From an uncultured Eubacteriales bacterium (GTDB taxonomy: Bacteria; Bacillota; Clostridia; Oscillospirales; UBA644): 20,795 nt of DNA. Made by a program: the position numbers and the translations under genes. The stretch is taken from NCBI GenBank assembly GCA_934486965.1, contig CAKSQP010000017.1:1-20795 (forward strand), written 5' to 3'. Below the pieces are notes generated by a model. The model worked only from the letters and a program-made list of their open reading frames with translations. It was not told where the DNA came from and did no database searches. Below are positions 1 to 6,265 of the stretch, one piece after another (positions within the stretch are counted from its first letter, which is position 1; every line of letters starts with the position of its first letter).

Positions 1-6
1 GACATA

Positions 7-264
7 ATGAAAATCGTCAAAACGGTCGGCGCGGGATATTTTATTCCCTCTCTTGTTTCCGTTATCGGTTTTATCTCAAACGTCGCTTTCGGAGCGGGAG
101 GATATGCGCTTTCCTTTTCGGCGCTCGTCTTCTCCTTTATTCCTTATTACCTTGCGACGTCCGAACTCAACCGCAAAAACAAACTTATGACATGGCTCCC
201 GACGGTCGTTTCGGGACTTGTAAACATAATAATCACCGCCCTTATCTACGGGCTTAAATTCTGA
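7..264 (+). CDS. small integral membrane protein, unknown function
   Basis: This encodes an 85-residue hydrophobic protein with about three probable membrane helices (roughly residues 11-29, 33-51 and 63-83), a short basic N-terminus and a basic loop near residues 55-60. No family is recognised. The ATG overlaps a TAA in another frame (bases 5-7, TAATG), so it may be translationally coupled to a gene that ends just outside the window. Its ribosome binding site would lie upstream of the window. The next gene starts 12 bases after its stop with a good GGAGG, so it belongs to the plus-strand envelope operon running to 2093. Function cannot be assigned; a small transporter or export partner subunit is only a guess. 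Confidence 0.7.
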   Translation: MKIVKTVGAGYFIPSLVSVIGFISNVAFGAGGYALSFSALVFSFIPYYLATSELNRKNKLMTWLPTVVSGLVNIIITALIYGLKF

Positions 265-276
265 CGGAGGCACGGT

Positions 277-708
277 ATGACAAAACAACTGATAAAAAAT
301 ATCGCGCTTGATTCGCTCATTCTGTTTTTAACTTCCCTGCCGTCCGTTTTCGTTCGGTGCGGGTCGGTCCTTTCGGCGGCCGTATTTATTCTTCTGACGC
401 TTGCGCTTTCCGCGGCGTTTTCGTTCTTCATGAGCGCCGTTTTCGAAGACGCGGAACAAAGGCTGAGAAAAACGTTTCTTCCGTTCTGTATTCTTTCGGC
501 GGTCGCAAACATATTCTGCGGAATATTCACGACGTTTCCTTTCGCGCTTTCCGCGGCGGTCGCGGCATTTTCCAAAAAGATGATCGCAAAAAGAAAAATC
601 TCGGCAAAAGCCGGCGAACCGCTGAAATTTCACCCGACCTTTACCGTTATCATTGCATATTCGGTATGTCTGGCTGTCATTTACGCGATAACGGGGGTGA
701 ATATATGA
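277..708 (+). CDS. membrane protein, unknown function
   Basis: This 143-residue protein has four to five probable membrane helices (about 9-29, 31-56, 68-98, which may be two, and 122-138) and a basic cytoplasmic loop around residues 99-112. GGAGG at 266-270 lies 6 bases before the ATG and supports the start. The stop overlaps the next gene's start (ATGA at 705-708), the usual sign of translational coupling, so this protein and the Cys-rich protein after it are probably made in step. No enzyme motif or known family is recognisable. Context suggests a membrane partner of the 85-residue protein and the Cys-rich protein. The gene is confident; its role is not. Confidence 0.75.
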   Translation: MTKQLIKNIALDSLILFLTSLPSVFVRCGSVLSAAVFILLTLALSAAFSFFMSAVFEDAEQRLRKTFLPFCILSAVANIFCGIFTTFPFALSAAVAAFSKKMIAKRKISAKAGEPLKFHPTFTVIIAYSVCLAVIYAITGVNI

Positions 709-2093
709 AAAAGACAATAATTGCCGCCGTTATATGTTTTACTCTTCTTTTTTCGGCATTGCCGACCTTTGCGGCGGAGGGCGACTGTATCTGCGGGCGG
801 CATTATGTGACTTCTTCCGCAGACGAAAATTCGGTCTATAACTGTGAAAAATGCGGCAGGAACTTCCTTTTGTGCACCTGCGACTGTTTCTGCGGCTCGG
901 AGGCGACCCTTTCGAACGATGAAAACGGAAACACCGTAAAAATATGCAACAAATGCGGAAAGACGGCAATCGAATGTACCTGTCTCGACAGGGAAACGGT
1001 CCTCAGGCTTGAAAGTATGCAGACGAACGGAACACTGTCCGCGTCGGGCGTAAGATTCCCGAAAACACCCGTTTCCGCGCTTCTTGCGGTTCTGATAATT
1101 GCGGGAGCGCTCGTCTTCGCAGTGTTCGGAAAACAGGAAAAGAAAAATGCCGAAGAAGCATTGCCGACGCCTGAAAAAGAGCCGAACGCAGGGTTTGAAA
1201 ATTACAATATTCTTCATTCGATGTACGAAGAACTCTCGCCGAATTTCCCGACGGAAATATATCCCGGAGACGCCGACGCCGTCGTTCTTTCGAGACGGGA
1301 TATCGAACTTTTCAAAAAGGCGCTTATCGGCGAAGAATCGGATATTTCGTATTTTCTCAACGTTATCTCACAAAAACTGCTTGACTCCTCCCTTTTCCCG
1401 ACGGAAAAAGGACTGCACGTCGCGAAACTTCTTTATGAGAAGGAAGAAGATCTCAGAATAGGTTTCGGACTTTACGAAACGGTCAGACTTTTCAGAAACG
1501 GCGACAGATTCGACGCACGGCTCGAACAGGGGGACAAAGTCTCGGTATACCTTTCCATGACCGCTCCCGACGCGGCGGCGCTTTTAAGAAAATGCATAAA
1601 CCACCGTCCGAAGAGGGATTTCGAACTCGAAAAAACGAATGTCACGCTTACAAAAGACGAATTCACGCTCTTTATCTACATTATTTATTCGGGTCTTGAA
1701 TTTTTCAAAAGAGACGAACTCACCTCCAAAGAAACGCTTTCGGCTTTTGCAAAAAAGACAAGAGGTCAGAACAGCAAAAAATTCAGACAGACTGCGGAAA
1801 AACTGCTCCGCGACAGCGCTTCGTTCATAAAAGCGTTCGACGGTCTCGAACAGAAAAAGGTACTCACGGAAACGGAATTCGACGTATTTGAACTGAAAGA
1901 AAACATCAAAACGGATTTCGACCCCGAAAAATTCAGAAACACCGTATATTTCGAAGAAGTCGAAAACGGAAAAGAAACCGTACACATAAACTTCGTGCTG
2001 AGCGATAAGGGCGGAGTTGCGGTTTTTGAAAGCAACGAAGAAATCAAGTTATTAAGTTCTTTTACGATTCCTTGGTCGCATTATATAAGATAA
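705..2093 (+). CDS. secreted/membrane-anchored protein with duplicated Cys-rich module
   Basis: The frame is open from 357, but ATG at 705 is the credible start. It gives a classic signal peptide (basic MKK, hydrophobic core, cleavage near residue 23-24), follows GGGGGTG, and overlaps the previous stop. The 462-residue product has twelve cysteines in residues 28-93, arranged as two copies of one module: CxCG, then CxKCG 17 residues later, then CTC. A membrane segment follows at about 123-141, then about 320 mostly charged, helical-looking residues with no cysteine cluster. By topology the Cys module should sit outside the membrane and the large domain inside, although with an uncleaved N-terminal helix the protein could instead be a hairpin. 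Zinc or iron-sulfur binding is inferred from spacing only. No known family is recognised. Confidence 0.75.
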   Translation: MKKTIIAAVICFTLLFSALPTFAAEGDCICGRHYVTSSADENSVYNCEKCGRNFLLCTCDCFCGSEATLSNDENGNTVKICNKCGKTAIECTCLDRETVLRLESMQTNGTLSASGVRFPKTPVSALLAVLIIAGALVFAVFGKQEKKNAEEALPTPEKEPNAGFENYNILHSMYEELSPNFPTEIYPGDADAVVLSRRDIELFKKALIGEESDISYFLNVISQKLLDSSLFPTEKGLHVAKLLYEKEEDLRIGFGLYETVRLFRNGDRFDARLEQGDKVSVYLSMTAPDAAALLRKCINHRPKRDFELEKTNVTLTKDEFTLFIYIIYSGLEFFKRDELTSKETLSAFAKKTRGQNSKKFRQTAEKLLRDSASFIKAFDGLEQKKVLTETEFDVFELKENIKTDFDPEKFRNTVYFEEVENGKETVHINFVLSDKGGVAVFESNEEIKLLSSFTIPWSHYIR

Positions 2094-2097
2094 AATG

Positions 2098-2135
2098 AAG
2101 GCTGTAAAGTTAAAAACTTTACAGCCTTGTTTTTA
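2098..2135 (+). terminator. intrinsic terminator after the Cys-rich gene
   Basis: A perfect 13-bp stem (2098-2110 with 2116-2128) has a 5-nt loop TAAAA and is followed by GTTTTTATA. It starts five bases after the stop at 2093. Read on the minus strand, the same stem is followed by CATTTTA and lies immediately past the stop codon of the cysC remnant, so it may once have served both directions. Confidence 0.9.
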
Positions 2136-2290
2136 TATCAAATTACGCGCTTTAAGAAGGTCAATTACGGCTTGGAAACAGGCTTTTGCCGAAAGCCGTT
2201 CGGTGTCGATAATCAGATCTGGATTTTCGGGCGGTTCATAGTCGGAAGAAACCCCCGTGAAATTTTTTATCACGCCCGAGGCTCTTATTC
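2133..2290 (-). pseudogene. cysC: C-terminal remnant of adenylylsulfate (APS) kinase
   Basis: The minus strand encodes about 50 residues that match the extreme C-terminus of APS kinase. A stretch near the 5' end, RASGVIKNFTG, then an acidic turn and YEPPENPDLIIDT, correspond to the conserved xNFTGxxxxYExPENPxxVxDT region. A helix ending KARNLI and a stop at 2133-2135 follow. The P-loop, the catalytic part and any credible start are missing; upstream the frame turns into unrelated sequence and then the hisK terminator. APS kinase phosphorylates adenosine 5'-phosphosulfate to PAPS, but this piece cannot be active. It appears to be the tail of a deleted gene. The recognition is from memory of the family; no alignment was run. 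Confidence 0.75.
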
Positions 2291-2325
2291 CTCCGCCGAA
2301 ATAATAAAACAAAATCGGGTATAGT

Positions 2326-2354
2326 AAAAACTGCGGAGAATTTCCGCAGTTTTT
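2326..2354 (-). terminator. intrinsic terminator of the EEP/hisK operon
   Basis: A perfect 12-bp stem (2326-2337 with 2343-2354) has loop GAATT. It overlaps the first base of the hisK stop codon, with A/T tracts on both flanks so that it can work in either direction. On the minus strand it directly follows hisK. Confidence 0.85.
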
Positions 2355-3124
2355 TATGATATTTTTATAAGTTTTATATCTTCGGTCGGGATTATCCCGA
2401 ACTGCGAAAGATAGTTTTCGGCAAGGCTTATTTCGGACGGCTTTGCGACCCTTTCGGCATTATGGGCGTCACAGCCGACAACGACTTTGTTTCCTGTTTT
2501 TGCGACCGCTTTCCAGAATTCCATGTATGGGTAACTGCGGTTTTCGGAAAGTCCCAAAAGGTTGAGTTCAAGCGGAATATCCTTGTTTTTTGCGTATTTG
2601 CAAAGGCGAAGAGCCTCGCTCATATAGAAATCCCTGTCGCCGCGGTAGCCGATAATATCGGGGTGGGCGACATACGAAAACATTCCTGTATCCAAAGCCT
2701 CGCAGACCTGATCTATATAGGCTGTGAGCAGGGTTTTGTCGTCAAAAATTCCGGAGGTGTGAATTCCGTCGTATTCGTTCGCGGTAAAATGCTGACCGAG
2801 GATAAGATAGTCACATTCGAACCGCGAAATATTCTTTATCATTGCGTCAAAATGTCTCGGATAGTATTCAGCCTCATAGCCGATAAGAATTTTTATTTTA
2901 TCCTTATATTCGTCTCTTAGAGCCGAAATTTCGCGATAATATTGTTCGGTTTCTTCGACGGTCATGCGGTATCCCGAAAAATAGCCGTCGGGGAAAGGAT
3001 ACGGAACATGGTCGGAAAAGCCGAGGACGGAAAGTCCGTTTTTTATCGCCGTTTCGACATACTCGCGGGGAGTGCCGTCGGCGTGGTTGCAGAGATAGGT
3101 GTGGGTGTGCAGGTTGGTTTTCAT
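2354..3124 (-). CDS. hisK: PHP-domain phosphatase, histidinol-phosphatase-like
   Basis: This 256-residue protein is a full-length PHP-superfamily phosphoesterase. Metal-binding motifs are in order: HTH at residues 6-8, H14, SDH at 37-39, E84 in GYEAEY, H112 in GQHF, H154 in AHPD, and GCDAHN at 217-222. This layout and length fit the HisJ/HisK family, which dephosphorylates L-histidinol phosphate in histidine synthesis. GAGG six bases before the ATG supports the start. It lies 9 bases after the EEP-fold gene and shares its promoter. No other his gene is in the window, so the substrate is inferred from family; another small phosphoester is possible. Confidence 0.85.
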   Translation of the reverse strand: MKTNLHTHTYLCNHADGTPREYVETAIKNGLSVLGFSDHVPYPFPDGYFSGYRMTVEETEQYYREISALRDEYKDKIKILIGYEAEYYPRHFDAMIKNISRFECDYLILGQHFTANEYDGIHTSGIFDDKTLLTAYIDQVCEALDTGMFSYVAHPDIIGYRGDRDFYMSEALRLCKYAKNKDIPLELNLLGLSENRSYPYMEFWKAVAKTGNKVVVGCDAHNAERVAKPSEISLAENYLSQFGIIPTEDIKLIKIS

Positions 3125-3133
3125 TAAGTGCCT

Positions 3134-4204
3134 CTATTTAAGAACAAATTTCATAACGACGGGGTTATGGTCGGAATATGCAAAACCCGTCTGAACGTTT
3201 TCGAGATAGGTTATTTCAACATTTTTGCTGACGAGGAAACCGTCGACGATTATAGTGAAATTTCCCTCTTTATAAGGAATGTCGCAGTCGCGGCAGGTGG
3301 GTTCGGTTTTTCCGTCGGTATATTCGTCGGCGCGGATTACAGAATCAGGGAGAAGGTCGTCGGGAAAAGGCTGCGCCCAGCCGAAATCGACGGTCTCTCC
3401 GCCGTTGAGTTCCTGCGTTGACGTACCCGTAAAATCATGGTTATAGTCGCCGCCGCAGACGACATAGTTACCCTTTTCGTAATCGTCTTTTATCTCGTTA
3501 AAAAGCATTGTCATCTGGGCTTTTCTTATTTCGTCGCTGCCGCCGTAAGCAGAAAGGTGGACGTTTATAAGCACAAGTTCCTTTCCGTTTTCAACGGGAA
3601 TTCTCGACACCGAATAGCAACGGTCGAGATCGAGGAATTTGGAAAAACTTTCGGATATGGGAAGACTGCGGCGAAGAGCCGAAGAGATTTTATATTTTGA
3701 AAGAGTAAGCATTCCGCTGTTCGACGAACCGTGCGGCTGCGTTAAAGGATACATCAGAAACGCCGAATGATAGTTTTCGGCAAAAACGCCCGAATATTCC
3801 GAAAGAGCGGACGTTATCATCTGTCGTTCGTCAATATGATAGGACCTTGTAGAGTTGGTGTCGACTTCCTGAAAAAGAATAAAGTCTGGGTCGCAGGCGA
3901 CCGTTTCTTTTGTCGCGTTTTCTATGCAGTTTTTAACGCTTTCCGCACTTTCAGCCCATGACTCTTTACCGCCGTCCATAAAGAAGGTAAAATCGGCGGT
4001 ATACGCTCCGAAACCGAGGTTTCGGGTCGCAACTGTATATTCTTTTCCGCTCTTTAAGGCTTCTTCGCTTTCCGCCCCCGAAACCGTAAGCATTTTATTA
4101 TCTTCGATTCGCGAATAGGAAAAGAAAACATAGCAGACATAGACGACTGCGACAATAAGAATAAAGCTGATGAGCGACATTAAAAATTTCAATATCATTT
4201 TCAC
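3134..4204 (-). CDS. membrane-anchored endonuclease/exonuclease/phosphatase-family protein
   Basis: This 356-residue protein has one N-terminal membrane segment (about residues 5-28) followed by an EEP-fold (DNase I-like) hydrolase domain, so the catalytic domain is probably outside the cell. Active-site landmarks are N62 in TRNLGFG, E113 in QEVD, H216 in NVHLSAYGG, D253 and N255 in GGDYNHD, D321 in DGF, and D345-H346 in SDHNP. The fold covers Mg-dependent nucleases, sphingomyelinases and inositol phosphatases, and the substrate cannot be chosen from sequence. The start is GTG at 4202-4204: GAGG lies 6 bases upstream of it but 12 from the ATG two codons later. It leads a two-gene operon with the PHP phosphatase. 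Confidence 0.85.
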   Translation of the reverse strand: MKMILKFLMSLISFILIVAVVYVCYVFFSYSRIEDNKMLTVSGAESEEALKSGKEYTVATRNLGFGAYTADFTFFMDGGKESWAESAESVKNCIENATKETVACDPDFILFQEVDTNSTRSYHIDERQMITSALSEYSGVFAENYHSAFLMYPLTQPHGSSNSGMLTLSKYKISSALRRSLPISESFSKFLDLDRCYSVSRIPVENGKELVLINVHLSAYGGSDEIRKAQMTMLFNEIKDDYEKGNYVVCGGDYNHDFTGTSTQELNGGETVDFGWAQPFPDDLLPDSVIRADEYTDGKTEPTCRDCDIPYKEGNFTIIVDGFLVSKNVEITYLENVQTGFAYSDHNPVVMKFVLK

Positions 4205-4227
4205 GGCACACCTCGGCGTTTTTCTTT

Positions 4228-4256
4228 ATTGTAGCATATTTCAGGGAAAATTTCAA
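4228..4256 (-). promoter_or_regulatory. sigma-A type promoter for the EEP/hisK operon
   Basis: On the minus strand, TTGAAA (4251-4256) and TACAAT (4228-4233) are separated by exactly 17 bp, with a TGC extended -10 just before TACAAT. It lies 23 bp upstream of the GTG start and downstream of the clpX terminator, so it makes the operon independent of clpX. Confidence 0.75.
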
Positions 4257-4263
4257 GGCATAA

Positions 4264-4289
4264 AAAAAAGGAGCCCTCGCTCCTTTTTT
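4264..4289 (-). terminator. intrinsic terminator of the tig-clpP-clpX operon
   Basis: An 11-bp stem made of an A-tract plus GGAGC pairs with GCTCC plus a T-tract (4264-4274 with 4279-4289; loop CCTC). It overlaps the clpX stop codon at 4288-4290. Minus-strand reading gives GGAGC, loop, GCTCC and then at least six T. Confidence 0.8.
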
Positions 4290-5538
4290 ATGCAACGACT
4301 TCGGCATCGTCGGATTTTCCGTCTATATAGTCCGCATTTATCAATATATTTTTGATATCCTTACGGGAAGGAGACTTGAACATCAGCGGGGTCATTATCT
4401 TTTCGACAATGGCACGCAGTCCTCTTGCCCCCGTATTCTTTTCGACCGCCATTTCGGCGATCCTTTCGATTGCGTCGGGGGTAAAGGTGAGGGTTATTCC
4501 GTCGAGCATGAAAAGTTTTTCATACTGCTTTATAAGGCTGTTTTTCGGCTCTGTCAGAATTTTGACAAGCGCTTCCTTATCAAGTTTATCGACCGAAACG
4601 ACAACGGGAAGACGTCCGACAAGTTCGGGGATAAGTCCGTACTTTACGATATCTTTCGACTCACATTCGTGAAGAAGAGCGGAGATATCGTCCTCCTTTT
4701 TGCTCTTGACGTTTCCGCCGAAGCCCATGGTGTTTCCCGACATTCTCTTTTTGACGATATCTTCGATACCCGAAAAAGCACCGCCGCAGATAAAGAGAAT
4801 ATTTTTCGTGTTTATCGGAATATATTCCTGATTGGGGTGTTTTCTTCCGCCCTGCGGAGGAACGTTTGCGACAGTCCCCTCAAGGATTTTGAGAAGAGCC
4901 TGCTGAACACCCTCGCCCGAAACGTCGCGGGTTATCGACGGGTTTTCGCTTCTGCGGGAAATCTTGTCTATCTCGTCGACATAGATTATACCCTTTTCGG
5001 CAGCCTCGACATCTCCGTCCGCCGCCTGAATAAGCCTCAGAAGGATATTTTCGACGTCTTCGCCGACATATCCCGCCTCGGTGAGAGTCGTAGCGTCCGC
5101 TATCGCAAAAGGCACGTTAAGGGTCTTTGCAAGGACCTGAGCAAGCAGAGTTTTTCCCGAACCCGTAGGACCGAGAAGCAAAACGTTGCTCTTCGTTATC
5201 TCGACGTCGTCGTTTTTATCCTCTGACAGAAGAATTCTCTTATAGTGGTTGTAGACCGCGACGGAAAGCGCGATTTTCGCTTCGTCCTGTCCGATAACGT
5301 AACTGTCGAGAACCTTTTTTATCTCTTCGGGAGTTTTCATTTCGGGAGTGAAGTCCTTTTTCCCGCCGTTCTTTGTCGGAGGGTAAAGCGCTTCAAGGTG
5401 TTCTTTGCAGAGTTCGACGCATTCACTGCAGATATACACGTCGCTGTCAATTCCGGAAATCATTATTCTGTCCATTCCGGTATTGACATACCCGCAGAAA
5501 GAACACTGACAGACCGGAGGTCTGGTTTCTTTTTCCAT
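4288..5538 (-). CDS. clpX: ATP-dependent Clp protease ATP-binding subunit ClpX
   Basis: ClpX is the hexameric AAA+ unfoldase that recognises tagged substrates and threads them into ClpP. The 416-residue product is full length. It has an N-terminal zinc-binding domain (C12, C15, C37, C40), Walker A GPTGSGKT at 123-130, the GYVG pore loop at 156-159, Walker B IIYVDEID at 184-191, the GRKH loop at 231-234, and sensor 2 GARGLR at 370-375. The ClpP-docking loop reads MGF (271-273) where IGF is usual; this is conservative. It starts 3 bp after clpP with a weak AAAAGAGA ribosome site, so coupling to clpP is likely. The lon and engB genes that often follow in Firmicutes are absent. Confidence 0.98.
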   Translation of the reverse strand: MEKETRPPVCQCSFCGYVNTGMDRIMISGIDSDVYICSECVELCKEHLEALYPPTKNGGKKDFTPEMKTPEEIKKVLDSYVIGQDEAKIALSVAVYNHYKRILLSEDKNDDVEITKSNVLLLGPTGSGKTLLAQVLAKTLNVPFAIADATTLTEAGYVGEDVENILLRLIQAADGDVEAAEKGIIYVDEIDKISRRSENPSITRDVSGEGVQQALLKILEGTVANVPPQGGRKHPNQEYIPINTKNILFICGGAFSGIEDIVKKRMSGNTMGFGGNVKSKKEDDISALLHECESKDIVKYGLIPELVGRLPVVVSVDKLDKEALVKILTEPKNSLIKQYEKLFMLDGITLTFTPDAIERIAEMAVEKNTGARGLRAIVEKIMTPLMFKSPSRKDIKNILINADYIDGKSDDAEVVA

Positions 5539-5541
5539 AGA

Positions 5542-6129
5542 TTATCTCTTTTCTATAACTTTATCGACAAGTCCGTACTTAAGCGCTTCTTCAGCGGTCA
5601 TGAAATTGTCTCTTTCGGTATCTCTCTCGATTATTTCAAGAGGCTGACCCGTATTTTTCGAAAGAATTTCGTTCAGGTCTTTCTTTATTTTGATTATTCT
5701 GTCGGCGTGTATCTTTATATCGGTCGCCTGTCCCTGAAATCCGCCGAGGGGCTGATGGATCATTATTTCGCTGTTCGGAAGAGCGTATCTCTTGCCTTTT
5801 GCGCCCGAAGAAAGTAAAAACGCGCCCATAGACGCCGCCATTCCGACGCAGATAGTCGAAACGTCACATTTGATATACTGCATGGTGTCGTAGATCGCCA
5901 TTCCCGCAGTTATCGAACCTCCGGGGCTGTTTATATAAAGGCTTATATCCTTATCGGGGTCTTCAGACTCAAGATAAAGAAGTTGAGCGACGACAAGGCT
6001 TGCGGTAGCGTCGTTTACCTGATCTGCAAGGAAGATTATACGGTCGTTGAGAAGTCTTGAAAAAATATCGTAGGAGCGTTCGCCTCTGCTGGTCTGCTGA
6101 ACTACCATAGGGACTAAATTCATTTCCAT
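5542..6129 (-). CDS. clpP: ATP-dependent Clp protease proteolytic subunit ClpP
   Basis: ClpP is the barrel-shaped cytosolic serine protease that degrades proteins fed in by ClpX. The 195-residue product has the intact triad Ser100 (GMAASMGAF), His125 (MIHQPLGG) and Asp174 (RDTERDNF). Length is typical for the processed family. GAGG seven bases before the first ATG (6127-6129) favours that start over the Met two codons later. It sits between trigger factor and clpX, the classic order linking folding at the ribosome to protein disposal. A stem-loop at 6163-6192 lies in its leader. No clear CtsR or heat-shock operator was seen upstream. Confidence 0.98.
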   Translation of the reverse strand: MEMNLVPMVVQQTSRGERSYDIFSRLLNDRIIFLADQVNDATASLVVAQLLYLESEDPDKDISLYINSPGGSITAGMAIYDTMQYIKCDVSTICVGMAASMGAFLLSSGAKGKRYALPNSEIMIHQPLGGFQGQATDIKIHADRIIKIKKDLNEILSKNTGQPLEIIERDTERDNFMTAEEALKYGLVDKVIEKR

Positions 6130-6162
6130 AATTCTGCCTCATGTCTTTATTACAGTGAAAAC

Positions 6163-6192
6163 CTGCCGCAAAATGAATCCATCTTGCGGCAG
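6163..6192 (-). other. stem-loop between tig and clpP
   Basis: A perfect 9-bp stem CTGCCGCAA/TTGCGGCAG (6163-6171 with 6184-6192) has a 12-nt loop, in the 136-bp gap between tig and clpP. In the direction of transcription (minus) it is followed only by GTTTTC, a poor T-tract; the long T-rich run is on the other side. It may be a partial terminator, an attenuator that sets the clpPX:tig ratio, or an mRNA processing or stability element. Confidence 0.6.
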
Positions 6193-6265
6193 TATTTTTA
6201 TTTTTGGATACCGCCCTGTTTCCGACGGTTTGATTATTGCCTTTTCGGGGCTTTTTAATTCAGAC

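Noticed and set aside
1..7. End of an upstream gene (TAA at 5-7)
   Set aside because: Only one codon and the stop could be seen, too little to call a gene; noted only as possible coupling to the ATG at 7.
357..704. Upstream extension of the Cys-rich gene to an ATG at 357
   Set aside because: It would overlap the 143-residue membrane protein almost entirely, and ATG 705 has a signal peptide, a ribosome site and an ATGA coupling.
2127..2324. 65-codon plus-strand frame in the 2094-2353 gap
   Set aside because: It is the reverse complement of the cysC remnant; no ribosome site, and it starts inside the terminator.
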